From IMG/VR virus record IMGVR_UViG_3300037487_000506, positions 1-45,803 of that record: a stretch of DNA of 45,803 nt. One strand, given 5' to 3'. Origin of the DNA: a virus. Below the pieces are notes generated by a model, which was not told the origin of the DNA, made no database searches, and saw only the letters and a program-made list of their open reading frames with translations. The position numbers were made by a program, and so were the translations under genes. Below, one piece after another: positions 18,308-27,435 of the stretch (position 1 is its first letter; every line of letters starts with the position of its first letter).

Positions 18308-18539
18308 GGAAAAAATAATGTGGGGTTTTGTGCATTGCTTTGTTTTTGCGAGGCAAGAAATAATATTCTACATCAATAAATCCAAATTTAATTCCATCTC
18401 TTATTCGCCTTCTTGTAGCGGTTGGATTAAGATTCCACAACTTGCATAAGTCTTTGCATGAATGCCAACCTTTAGGAACAGGTTCGTATTGTTTATGAAT
18501 ACTATCCTGTATGATTTTTAGGAAATCGTTTGGTGTCAT
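18237..18539 (-). CDS. Small HTH-like basic protein, 100 aa
   Basis: I placed the start at the ATG 18539-18537 (MTPNDFLKIIQDSI), which overlaps the phosphoesterase stop as ATGA; the open frame continues upstream only inside that gene. The segment GWHSCKDLCKLWNLNPTATRRRIRDGIK (about 26-53) looks like a winged helix-turn-helix recognition region. Basic sequence runs to the end (KKDRKKENQRTSVENTIRSRR). DNA binding is therefore likely, but target and role (regulator or endonuclease accessory) cannot be told. Its tail overlaps the next gene by 71 bases. Confidence 0.5.
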   Translation of the reverse strand: MTPNDFLKIIQDSIHKQYEPVPKGWHSCKDLCKLWNLNPTATRRRIRDGIKFGFIDVEYYFLPRKNKAMHKTPHYFFHEKKDRKKENQRTSVENTIRSRR

Positions 18540-19300
18540 ATTGGAAGTCTCCACACATCTCCTTTTGCGCGTTGCGTGATTTGAAGTGATGATTGATGCA
18601 ATGACTCGCAATACTCTCCCCACAACCATCCTTGACACCAACTAAATGTGCTTCTGCGATTTTTTGCATATTCTAATGCTCCGCGAGCAGTAAGAGTTCC
18701 AATATTATAGCAGGTTCCACCATGATATGTTCTGGCATTTTGAATGGCTACACGATGAGTATGCCCCATAATTATTTTGCGCCTGCTTCTATCACAGTAT
18801 TGCTCTGCCATGTCTCTTGCCGCAGATTCTCCATAACAAGTTCCATGAGTAAATCCCATGTCTGCTATATCAACAATTTGTTCAATTCCAGAATACGGAA
18901 TCAATCTTGCTTTAAGTTTTTTTGATGTATCTTCAATCGCGGAAATAATCTTGTGAGCGCAATATGATGTAACAGCATTTTTGCTATTTGTTAGCTTCCA
19001 AGCACGATCTTCGTGGTTTCCGCAAAGGATATATGGGTTTTTGCATCCAGCCATTAATTCTCGCAAGTGAGTTAATCCAGTATCAATATCTGGAGTTATT
19101 TCGTCTCCATCATTACCAGACCCTGTGCCATTTCCCATTAGCGCAGACATATCAATAAAATCACCAAGATGAAGTATTGTGTCTGGTTTGTATTTTTCTT
19201 TAAATGCCATTACTGCTTTCCACGCTTCTGAATCGCAATAACGAGCATGAGTGCATGAAACTGCTAACACTTTTTTCCATCTGTGTGCAATATTAGCCAT
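18536..19300 (-). CDS. Calcineurin-like metallophosphoesterase, 254 aa
   Basis: The five metal-ligand motifs of the family are recognisable: an altered first motif SCTH (residues 15-18, normally D-x-H), GDFID (46-50), GNHED (94-98), a lone His at about 152 (FTHG) and MGHTHR (178-183). The first Asp is replaced by Ser/Cys, which may reduce or alter activity. Such enzymes hydrolyse phosphodiesters or nucleotides; phage copies are known but their substrates usually are not. It follows the endolysin gene and overlaps the next gene by four bases. Confidence 0.8.
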   Translation of the reverse strand: MANIAHRWKKVLAVSCTHARYCDSEAWKAVMAFKEKYKPDTILHLGDFIDMSALMGNGTGSGNDGDEITPDIDTGLTHLRELMAGCKNPYILCGNHEDRAWKLTNSKNAVTSYCAHKIISAIEDTSKKLKARLIPYSGIEQIVDIADMGFTHGTCYGESAARDMAEQYCDRSRRKIIMGHTHRVAIQNARTYHGGTCYNIGTLTARGALEYAKNRRSTFSWCQGWLWGEYCESLHQSSLQITQRAKGDVWRLPI

Positions 19301-19306
19301 ATTTAT

Positions 19307-19828
19307 TTATATCGATGCAATACTTGGATGAATGCGAATCAAATCTTTTACAAGAGATTTCTTTCTAATTTTTCGCCAAACTCCATCTCCAGTTTCGGAA
19401 TCACGCAATCCTTTTTGCCCTGTGTTTCCTTCCAAGGTCACAATTTCTTTACCTGTATCTTCAACAACAAATCCAACATGAGAGAAGTCAAATGTTACGA
19501 TGTCACCAAGTTGAGCTTTATGAGTATCATTATATACTTTAGTGGTGCTTGGACGCTGTAATGCCCAAGATTTTAGTCCATACGCAAGTGCTGTCTTTGG
19601 TCGCCATTCTTCTGGACTCCTGCGTTGAAGATTAAGCCAAATTACAACTTGTGGAATTGATAGCCATTCACGAATGCACCAATCAACATAAGCGGCACAC
19701 CAAGGCCAAGCTCCGGGGTTTAAATCTGTTGCGGATTGATACTCGCGGATTCGTTCTCCACGATTATTCCCGCCTTCTTCCCTCACGCCAACTTCTGCTG
19801 AAGCGATGGCGATAAGTTTGTGAAGCAT
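19307..19828 (-). CDS. Endolysin with a CHAP-type peptidase domain, 173 aa
   Basis: The catalytic set of an NlpC/P60-CHAP cysteine peptidase is visible: Cys44 in WPWCAAYV, His117 in FSHVGFV, and the Glu133/Asn135 region in TLEGNTG. The spacing and the GDIVTFDF strand before the His fit CHAP-type amidases of phages. The protein would cleave peptidoglycan stem peptides or the sugar-peptide bond at lysis. At 173 residues it is a single domain without an obvious cell-wall-binding module. No signal peptide is seen, so it needs a holin; two candidate small membrane proteins are encoded just upstream. Confidence 0.85.
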   Translation of the reverse strand: MLHKLIAIASAEVGVREEGGNNRGERIREYQSATDLNPGAWPWCAAYVDWCIREWLSIPQVVIWLNLQRRSPEEWRPKTALAYGLKSWALQRPSTTKVYNDTHKAQLGDIVTFDFSHVGFVVEDTGKEIVTLEGNTGQKGLRDSETGDGVWRKIRKKSLVKDLIRIHPSIASI

Positions 19829-19830
19829 GA

Positions 19831-20007
19831 TTATTTTTTCTCTTTGCGGAAAACATTGATTGCACCAACAATCGCCATGCCAGCAGCAGCAATAGCGTTT
19901 GCTTTGCTTGGATCAATAGCAATGCCAGCGGCAGATGCAATAAACACGATTCCGCGCCATGTGGAGGTTTCAGTAAGCCTGTCAAGGATGTAGTCTACAA
20001 TTTTCAT
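19831..20007 (-). CDS. Holin-like small membrane protein, 58 aa
   Basis: This short gene runs from ATG 20007-20005, overlapping the lipoprotein stop as ATGA, to TAA 19833-19831, just before the endolysin start. The peptide (MKIVDYILDRLTETSTWRG, then two hydrophobic helices about 18-34 and 38-54, then NVFRKEKK) matches in plan the small phage holins that end in a basic tail after a Ser/Thr-Trp-Arg-Gly motif. It is placed directly before the endolysin, the usual lysis order. Confidence 0.75.
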   Translation of the reverse strand: MKIVDYILDRLTETSTWRGIVFIASAAGIAIDPSKANAIAAAGMAIVGAINVFRKEKK

Positions 20008-20210
20008 TTATCTTTATATAGTTTAGGTTGTGGTATGATTGGGTTGAACCAATCTATTTCTTGTTCTGGTGGGAGATACTTTACATTGACTGAAATTTGA
20101 ACTTTCCCGTATTGACCTATCTTGTCGCCAACTGGAGGAATTGGAACAGAAACGCAACTTGTGAGCGCAAGGCATACAAGCAACATTAATGTAAATTTAT
20201 ATATCATCAA
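20004..20210 (-). CDS. Small lipoprotein, possibly outer spanin-like, 68 aa
   Basis: A hydrophobic signal (residues 3-16) leads to the lipobox LALTSC, so Cys19 would be lipid-modified after signal peptidase II cleavage. The mature part of about 50 residues is Pro-rich (VPIPPVGDK, PIIPQPKLYKDK), as in Rz1-like outer spanins. An outer spanin implies a Gram-negative host, consistent with but not proving it. No inner spanin partner with a coiled coil is evident next to it. Four-base overlaps join it to both flanking membrane-protein genes. Confidence 0.65.
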   Translation of the reverse strand: MMIYKFTLMLLVCLALTSCVSVPIPPVGDKIGQYGKVQISVNVKYLPPEQEIDWFNPIIPQPKLYKDK

Positions 20211-20389
20211 GACTTATTTTTGTTCCAATTTTTAGCAAGAACGATAAGTGATCCGATACCTACTGCGATACCAACAAGAAGCGATGCAATACGCAACCAT
20301 GCCTCTACTTCTGGCAAAAATGAAATTCCAACTGATGTTGCTGTTGCAATAACACCTGTTAGTCCTGCGTTAAATGAGTGAGTATCCAT
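20207..20389 (-). CDS. Two-helix membrane protein, holin candidate, 60 aa
   Basis: Residues about 11-29 and 33-53 are hydrophobic and Gly/Ala-rich, separated by a short turn (EVEAW), and the protein ends in a basic Asn/Lys tail (KNWNKNKS). The size and the topology fit a class II holin. Its gene starts the lysis cassette and overlaps the lipoprotein gene by four bases. The 58-residue membrane protein downstream is an equally good candidate; one may be a holin and the other an antiholin. Confidence 0.6.
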   Translation of the reverse strand: MDTHSFNAGLTGVIATATSVGISFLPEVEAWLRIASLLVGIAVGIGSLIVLAKNWNKNKS

Positions 20390-20430
20390 TGTTATTTTTT
20401 TCTTTTGTATATTGAATAATTTTCATTTTA

Positions 20431-21258
20431 TTAAATAGACCATTTTGTTCTAAAATACCTTGATAATCCTTGGTATTCTTTTTGAGTAAAATTGGAATTT
20501 CTTAAATAAACCGCAACATCGCAAATTGTGCAAGGAGAAAACAAATCTGGAGTGTAAGACGATGTTGTTAGTCTTGATCCCAAATTAAACGATTGGTCTG
20601 TTGCTGATGCTGGTGCGCCATTATCAGTCATCCCTGTTCTTGTAGCTAATAATGAGTCATTGACATATACATTCCCATCAAACGTCCTTACTTGTGTTCT
20701 TGGGAATGTAAATACAGCATATTGATATGATGTTGAGCTAAAATTAGGTATTCCGTATTCCCAAAGTCCATTTGTGTAGATTTGGGTCATAAATGTCCCA
20801 GTAGTTCCACCAAATGAACTCATATCCCATCTTCTAATATGCCATGAACCAGATTGTCCAGATTGCGTTCCTCCATTTTTACTAATTATATTTATAGAAT
20901 TTGTTCCAGAATATGTCTGGAATTTAAAAACCATAAAAACAAACAATTGGTTGCTTAAAAGATTTCCTGCATTATTTGTTGTATCTCTAATGTGCTGGGA
21001 TGTGCCATTAAATGTTATTCCGTTTTTAGAATTTAATGCAGAAGTTGTTAGTGTCGGCCTTGATCCAGCAGATGATTGAGTTAAATGCCACCCATTCCCA
21101 CTTTGATCTTCCCATCTTGCTACTGATGCACCATTAGTTATTACAGCATTGCCACCAGTAGTCGCATCAAACAAACCTTGAGTTGCATCATACCAAACAT
21201 TTAATCCTTGAACAGATTTTGGATTAACAATTGACTTGCTTGGTAACAGTATAAGCAT
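20431..21258 (-). CDS. LamG/concanavalin-type lectin-like tail protein, 275 aa
   Basis: The order GLNVWYDA, WEDQSGNGWHLTQSSAG, RPTLTTSALN and GITFNGTSQ in the first 100 residues is the usual entry to LamG-like jelly-roll domains that bind carbohydrate in phage appendage proteins. The rest is beta-strand sequence ending YQGLSRYFRTKWSI, typical of the end of these domains. The role is probably binding host surface sugars or decorating the fiber. It is encoded directly after a collagen-like protein, and a similar lectin-like protein lies 1.4 kb upstream. Confidence 0.7.
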   Translation of the reverse strand: MLILLPSKSIVNPKSVQGLNVWYDATQGLFDATTGGNAVITNGASVARWEDQSGNGWHLTQSSAGSRPTLTTSALNSKNGITFNGTSQHIRDTTNNAGNLLSNQLFVFMVFKFQTYSGTNSINIISKNGGTQSGQSGSWHIRRWDMSSFGGTTGTFMTQIYTNGLWEYGIPNFSSTSYQYAVFTFPRTQVRTFDGNVYVNDSLLATRTGMTDNGAPASATDQSFNLGSRLTTSSYTPDLFSPCTICDVAVYLRNSNFTQKEYQGLSRYFRTKWSI

Positions 21259-21260
21259 TT

Positions 21261-22199
21261 TTATTGATTTTGCTCAATAGTATAAGCAAACCATGTTGTT
21301 CCACCATCATATGTTAAAAATGAAAATGTATCAAATTTGCCATTTAAACAAGTTAATGTTGGTGGAACTCCAGCAGCCCATTTAAATGATGCAGGCCATG
21401 CAATTGTAAAAACAGTATTTGAATTGAATGTTACTTGAAAAACAATTGAAGCAAGATTTGGGGATACTGGAGTATTTGATAAAGTGAAAGTTGAAATAGT
21501 TGCACTTAATGTAGTAGTAAAAAAATTAGCTAAACTCAAATCCAAGGTAATTGCTCCACTGGATATTGTAGAGTTTTGGCGAGTTCCAGTAATTGTTTTA
21601 TAAGCAACATTCCCAGTAAATGTTTTAGAAGCAGTTATTGTTTGAACAGTGTCTGTTGTAACTGTATTTGCTGCTGCCACACCAGTTGCCCCAGTTGATC
21701 CCTGCGTTCCTATTCCGGTGGCCCCGGTAGCCCCGCTTGCGCCTTGGACTCCAACGCCAGTAGCTCCAGTTGATCCTTGTCCCCCAATAACGCCAGTAGC
21801 TCCAGTTGAACCAGTAGCTCCAGTTAAACCTTGTGTTCCTGTTCCAGTTGCCCCAGTAGAACCTTGAATCCCTGTTCCTGTAGCACCAGCAACTCCCGTT
21901 GCCCCAGTTGCCCCTGTAGGCCCACCACTTGGCCCCGTTGCTCCAGTAGCGCCACCTATGCCTTGTAATCCTACTCCAGTGGCTCCCATCTGACCAGTTG
22001 CCCCAGTAGAACCTTGTCCGCCAACGCCAGTCGCTCCAATAGGCCCAGTTGCACCACTTGCACCAATTCCAGTCGCACCAGTAGCTCCAGTAGCCCCAAC
22101 ATAATTCCAATTACAATCGTTTTGTTGACCCGGCAATTGATTAGGATTGCAAGGGGCGCATGATTGAGGCCCAGTTGTCCAAATTACTTTTTGAGTCAT
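21261..22199 (-). CDS. Collagen-like fiber protein, 312 aa
   Basis: After a Cys-containing amino end ([17 protein letters not shown]) come about 140 residues of Gly-X-Y triplets dominated by GAT and G-S-T-G-A-T units (about 35-175). A non-collagenous carboxyl domain follows (starting [20 protein letters not shown], which recalls fiber-shaft beta sequence) and extends about 135 residues. Gly-X-Y runs form trimeric rods; the end domain would trimerise or bind a receptor. Threonine in the third triplet position makes the rod a candidate for O-glycosylation. The gene starts four bases after the stop of the GC-rich 142-residue gene. Confidence 0.8.
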   Translation of the reverse strand: MTQKVIWTTGPQSCAPCNPNQLPGQQNDCNWNYVGATGATGATGIGASGATGPIGATGVGGQGSTGATGQMGATGVGLQGIGGATGATGPSGGPTGATGATGVAGATGTGIQGSTGATGTGTQGLTGATGSTGATGVIGGQGSTGATGVGVQGASGATGATGIGTQGSTGATGVAAANTVTTDTVQTITASKTFTGNVAYKTITGTRQNSTISSGAITLDLSLANFFTTTLSATISTFTLSNTPVSPNLASIVFQVTFNSNTVFTIAWPASFKWAAGVPPTLTCLNGKFDTFSFLTYDGGTTWFAYTIEQNQ

Positions 22200-22202
22200 C
22201 GA

Positions 22203-22631
22203 TTAAATTTGTATTCCAAGTTCTTGATATGCTTCAACAACTGTTTCATTAAATGTAAATGGTGCAGTTCCCCAATCTTCTTTAGGCTGGCTGTTCTGCA
22301 CATACTCTCCAAGAATCGCGTTCGTCCATGCCTTGACTGCGTTGAGCTTGGCAGAGGTCTTTCCTGCTGCGGATAGGGCGGCGTAGAGGTCGAGGAGCGT
22401 GACAAGCTGCGTGGCTCCATAGCCTTCTTTGGCGAGCCATTGCTCTGCGGTGTAGAGTGTCGGAGGAATCGGAGTGACCACCCACGCGCCGTCTACCCAC
22501 TCGCATTGCTGGGTGGCTGGGTCGTAAGAGGGCTGTGGAGCGGAAACCCAGCCTTTGCGCTCAAGAGTGGCGATGATCGCGGGGTCGGTTTCGGAGCGGA
22601 GTTGTTTGTCAAATGTAAGATATGTTTTCAT
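22203..22631 (-). CDS. Probable tail-fiber accessory protein, 142 aa, GC-rich
   Basis: I start at ATG 22631-22629 (MKTYLTFDKQLRSETDPA), directly after the stop of the lectin-like gene, although the frame is open further upstream. The middle contains WVDGAWVVTPIPPTLYTAEQWL and ALSAAGKTSAKLNAVKAWTN, an alternating beta/helix plan as in small proteins encoded next to fibers (assembly chaperones or tail-tip proteins). The stretch from about 22300 to 22620 is noticeably richer in G+C (about 58% over one 60-base line that I counted) than the genes around it. This points to acquisition from another genome. Confidence 0.6.
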   Translation of the reverse strand: MKTYLTFDKQLRSETDPAIIATLERKGWVSAPQPSYDPATQQCEWVDGAWVVTPIPPTLYTAEQWLAKEGYGATQLVTLLDLYAALSAAGKTSAKLNAVKAWTNAILGEYVQNSQPKEDWGTAPFTFNETVVEAYQELGIQI

Positions 22632-22638
22632 GTTGTTA

Positions 22639-23342
22639 TTAGCAGGCAATTTTGAAAGAAAAAGCGGCGGCGTTTTCAAGGCGTTTTCGTATAGATTGGT
22701 TTGTGCCGTTTTTGTAAATTGTAACACTTGCCATATCTCCATCAAATGCTGTGTTTTGTGGCGCAATCGTAGTCCATGTTTGTCCAAGTCGCATGGTCGA
22801 AAAATTGTTTGATCCAATGCTACCAGAGGCCACTTGATTTCCTGCTCGGTATAAAGCAGAAGACGCTCCATTATATAACCCACTGGCAACCCACCATGTC
22901 CCCCTGCTATCAAAATTTTCTGTTACAGCATTTGCCCCTCCCGCATAAAGAAACAATTCTCCGGGGTCTGCCCCTGTTGAATCATGTCCAAATGATACTC
23001 GGCTGCTATTTGAAGTTGCATCAAATAAATACAATGCAGGCGTTGCTGTTGTTGCCTTGTATGTAATTGTTGCAAAAAATGGTTGCGCTAAAATAAAACT
23101 TGATAATTCATAATAATCTTGTGTTGCGACTCCTCCAACGAATCTAACTATTGGCTGTCCTCCTTGAATTGCTGTTTTGAATGTAGCTTTAAAACTTGCT
23201 GTTGCTTGTGTCGGGCTATTGCTTCCCGTGCGACTGGTGAATGTTGTTACGGCATCATTATCATTTAATCCAAGAAACCTTGAGTCCAATGCCATAGACG
23301 CACCAGCATCGCGAGGATTAAAATGTCGTTGTCGCGCTCTCA

Positions 23343-23343
<1 letters not shown>
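22639..23343 (-). CDS. LamG/lectin-like tail protein, 234 aa
   Basis: The protein begins MRARQRHFNPRDAGASMALD and continues with jelly-roll-like strands: PIVRFVGGVATQDYYELSS, FATITYKATTATPALYLFDA and the closing IRKRLENAAAFSFKIAC. The plan (amino lead, FVGG, a short beta block, then DGDMASVTIYKNG) fits the LamG/concanavalin fold found in carbohydrate-binding phage tail proteins. The start overlaps the collagen-fiber stop by one base (TAATG). It may be attached to the fiber or form a baseplate-side receptor-binding module; which is unknown. Confidence 0.65.
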
Positions 23344-25412
<2,069 letters not shown>

Positions 25413-25413
25413 A

Positions 25414-25683
25414 TTAAGAAATTGTTACATTAACAAGATTAGCGTCATTCGTAGTAGGAGGCTGAACAGAGTAAGTCAATGTTAGTGTTGCAACTGTAGT
25501 GCCAGTTTTTTCATAAACAACAGTTTGAATATTGTTTGTGCTTCCATAATAAGTCAAAGAAAGTTCATCGTATTCTGGAATTTGAAAACCTTGGAGACTT
25601 GAAACTGCTGTTGAAATTTCATTTGCACCCTCCAAGACAAGGTGGCGAAATTTTGCTGTGTCGAGAATAGATGGAACATCCAT
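25414..25683 (-). CDS. Small hypothetical beta protein, 89 aa
   Basis: The protein starts [21 protein letters not shown]. Its second half is a set of strands ([19 protein letters not shown], then [13 protein letters not shown]) of the type that recurs in small proteins next to phage fibers, with the element YGSTNNI; these are uncharacterised. It separates the capsid gene hairpin from the collagen fiber gene. It may be a fiber-connector or capsid decoration protein; neither is shown. Confidence 0.6.
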   Translation of the reverse strand: MDVPSILDTAKFRHLVLEGANEISTAVSSLQGFQIPEYDELSLTYYGSTNNIQTVVYEKTGTTVATLTLTYSVQPPTTNDANLVNVTIS

Positions 25684-25741
25684 ATGATTATTTTTTTATT
25701 TCTTACTGCGTTACTTGTCTAATGTTTATTAAGCTGATGAA

Positions 25742-25771
25742 GTGGCAGGATCAACTTAATGACCCTGCCAC
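25742..25771 (-). promoter_or_regulatory. Hairpin after the major capsid gene
   Basis: GTGGCAGG (25742-25749) and CCTGCCAC (25764-25771) form a perfect 8-base stem around 14 bases. It lies 15 bases past the capsid stop codon in the intergenic gap. No T-run follows on the minus strand, so it is more likely an mRNA-stabilising or processing hairpin, or a weak terminator, than a strong terminator. Confidence 0.5.
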
Positions 25772-25785
25772 CGATACCAACTTAA

Positions 25786-26994
25786 TTACAGACCAGTCGA
25801 TGATGTCGAGCAAGCGGCAGCAACTCCGTCAAACGGGCAACGCTTGTAGACAATGGCGCACACATTCTGCGGGCGAATCGGTTGAATCGCACGAGAGATT
25901 TGGTAAATGTGCTGACCAAAATCACCGTAAAGGTTGCAATCGTTGTCGCGGAAGTAAGTCCACTCAAGCTCACCCATTGCAAGTTGAGGAGCGAACTTGA
26001 AGGTTCCCTCGCCAACATACTGTTCGGGGATGAGACGCTTGAAGGCTTCGCCAGCAATAACGAACATAACCTCGTAAGGAGCGGCAACCCAAGCTGGATT
26101 GCGGCGTTGAGCAAATCCATTCGTAACAGCAGTGCTGACGATAGGATTGACCAAAACAAGGTTGCCAGAACCATCAAATCCGGTGGCGCGGAGAGGCTGT
26201 TGGTCGATACCAAAAGCAAAACCACGGTAACCCATAAACTGATATCCGCTGATGGACTCTTCACCGAGCTTGAAGCTGCCAGCGGAGAGATACAACAGGT
26301 CTTCTTTAACATCAGCATCGTTACGGAGCACTTCGATCTGATCAGCAGAAGCGAGAACTTGGAAGAACTCACCATCTTTGGAGGCGAAAGGTTCAGCAAG
26401 CATCTCTTCACGCAGGAATGTTCCAATGCGATACAGAGTTTTGAAGTTCATCGGCGCATCGGGAAGGATGGCGGCAAACTGGGTATTGATCTGCTGCATA
26501 TCACCAGTAAGGTTCTGCGAGAAAGATTGAGTGCTGTTGCTCACATACTTAATACCGGACTGGATCAGATATTGATAGCGGATGTCGGCGTTGATAAGTT
26601 GAAGGATCGTTTTTTCAAGCGAAACTTGAGCTTGGAGATAACTGCCTTTGAAAGCAGTGCGAGCTTGCTTAACGCAAACGCGAGGGCCAGCACCACGAAG
26701 AGTCTGAAGCTGGAACTGATATTCAGTCGAGCCGACTTGATCGGGAGTAGCACCAATGCCACAAAGCGTAGTGTCATTCACGAATGTAGGAGAAGCGAGC
26801 GAAGCGGCAGGAACTGCCATTTCCTCAACAACGCTACGGACAACATCCGAGACATTGGGGAGAGTTCCACCATCAATCGAATTGACATATGGAGATTTAC
26901 GGGCAAGCACTCGGCCAATCTGACCGATAATGCGGTTTACATCTTTAGAAGCGAAATCTTGAATCGCTGCAAGTGGGATACAATCGTTAGGCAT
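25786..26994 (-). CDS. Major capsid protein, 402 aa
   Basis: The size, position after the scaffold side of the cluster and before the fibers, and a higher G+C composition than most neighbours fit a highly expressed shell protein. The sequence (MPNDCIPLAAIQDFASKDVN, then RIIGQIGRVLARKSPY in an amino arm, beta strands such as GFAFGIDQQPLRATGF, and the closing FRDNDCNLYGDFGQHIYQIS) resembles HK97-fold coat proteins of podovirus-like uncultured phages; I cannot name the nearest relative. Its leader holds two inverted repeats and no SD sequence (CTAAAATTATG). A 377-codon frame on the other strand is a shadow of this gene. Confidence 0.8.
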   Translation of the reverse strand: MPNDCIPLAAIQDFASKDVNRIIGQIGRVLARKSPYVNSIDGGTLPNVSDVVRSVVEEMAVPAASLASPTFVNDTTLCGIGATPDQVGSTEYQFQLQTLRGAGPRVCVKQARTAFKGSYLQAQVSLEKTILQLINADIRYQYLIQSGIKYVSNSTQSFSQNLTGDMQQINTQFAAILPDAPMNFKTLYRIGTFLREEMLAEPFASKDGEFFQVLASADQIEVLRNDADVKEDLLYLSAGSFKLGEESISGYQFMGYRGFAFGIDQQPLRATGFDGSGNLVLVNPIVSTAVTNGFAQRRNPAWVAAPYEVMFVIAGEAFKRLIPEQYVGEGTFKFAPQLAMGELEWTYFRDNDCNLYGDFGQHIYQISRAIQPIRPQNVCAIVYKRCPFDGVAAACSTSSTGL

Positions 26995-27000
26995 AATTTT

Positions 27001-27070
27001 AGTTTTCTAATTTAGTTTTGTTTGTGTTTGGGTTTTGTTCTGCTTGAACCTACCCGTTGTTTAGAAAACT
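27001..27070 (-). promoter_or_regulatory. Long inverted repeat in the capsid-gene leader
   Basis: AGTTTTCTAA (27001-27010) is the perfect reverse complement of TTAGAAAACT (27061-27070), a 10-base stem around 50 bases. On the minus strand it ends six bases before the capsid ATG. The enclosed segment is A/C-rich and unstructured near the start. It could hold the leader open or regulate capsid translation. Confidence 0.55.
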
Positions 27071-27102
27071 TCGGGCGACATTCAAGTTGCATGGAATATC
27101 AT

Positions 27103-27120
27103 TTTCGTGATGTCACGAAA
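27103..27120. promoter_or_regulatory. Short palindrome upstream of the capsid gene
   Basis: TTTCGTGA (27103-27110) and TCACGAAA (27113-27120) form an 8-base inverted repeat around two bases. It may be an operator for a dimeric regulator or an RNA stem of seven pairs with a four-base loop. It lies immediately after the stop of the broken small gene. Confidence 0.5.
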
Positions 27121-27305
27121 TTAATCGTCCTGCTTTGGTTCTTGTTTGTTCGCCCCGGCACGCTGGGCTTGTTGTGCGGCCTGTAATGTGGATTCTTTGA
27201 CTTCCACGGAGTCACCATATACGGAATGGTTCGCCGAGATAAGTGACCTATGCGGGTTGATAGAAATATCGTCAAATGATTTTTTTTAAAAAAATATTTT
27301 GACAT
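27121..27305 (-). pseudogene. Small gene split by a frameshift in an A-run, about 61 aa if joined
   Basis: From ATG 27305-27303 the frame reads MSKYFFKKN and then implausible sequence. The -1 frame, entered at a run of eight A, reads SFDDISINPHR, SLISANHSVYGDSVEVKEST, LQAAQQAQRAGANKQEPKQDD and stops at TAA 27123-27121. This second half looks like a natural protein with a charged amphipathic helix, and joining the two gives 61 residues. Nine A instead of eight would restore one frame. A sequence error in the homopolymer, a real mutation or a programmed -1 slip on A-AAA-AAT can all explain it. It is the gene directly before the capsid gene. Confidence 0.45.
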
Positions 27306-27326
27306 ATGAAAAAAAATAATTATTGT
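27299..27326 (+). promoter_or_regulatory. Possible plus-strand promoter
   Basis: TTGACA (27299-27304), 16 bases, TATTGT (27321-27326). The -35 is a perfect sigma-70 match, the -10 has four of six bases. It faces the structured plus-strand RNA. The surroundings are very AT-rich, so chance is not excluded. Confidence 0.3.
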
Positions 27327-27387
27327 GATTTCATCTTTCTTGAATTTGTGCGGAATTCAAAACGAAACATTTTCCCTCTGGTAAAAT

Positions 27388-27426
27388 AACCCGTCTTGAT
27401 GCTGCACACATTGAGGCGGGTTTTTC
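27388..27426 (+). terminator. Terminator-like hairpin, better on the plus strand
   Basis: AACCCGTCT (27388-27396) pairs with AGGCGGGTT (27414-27422) around 17 bases, followed on the plus strand by a T-run (27421-27425). The one non-Watson-Crick pair is U-G on the plus strand but A-C on the minus. It could end a short plus transcript, or be the first stem of the structured RNA; on the minus strand it is less good. Confidence 0.45.
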
Positions 27427-27435
27427 GTTTAGCAT

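Noticed and set aside
21649-21867. Pro-rich plus-strand frames opposite the collagen repeats (also near 24487)
   Set aside because: Gly-Ala-Thr triplets on the minus strand give Pro-Val-Ala patterns on the other strand automatically; this is a mirror, not a gene.
25882-27015. Plus-strand open frame of 377 codons across the capsid gene
   Set aside because: It is an antisense shadow of a GC-richer gene. The minus-strand protein has capsid-like sequence and position, while the plus-strand translation is low in structure and matches no family that I know.
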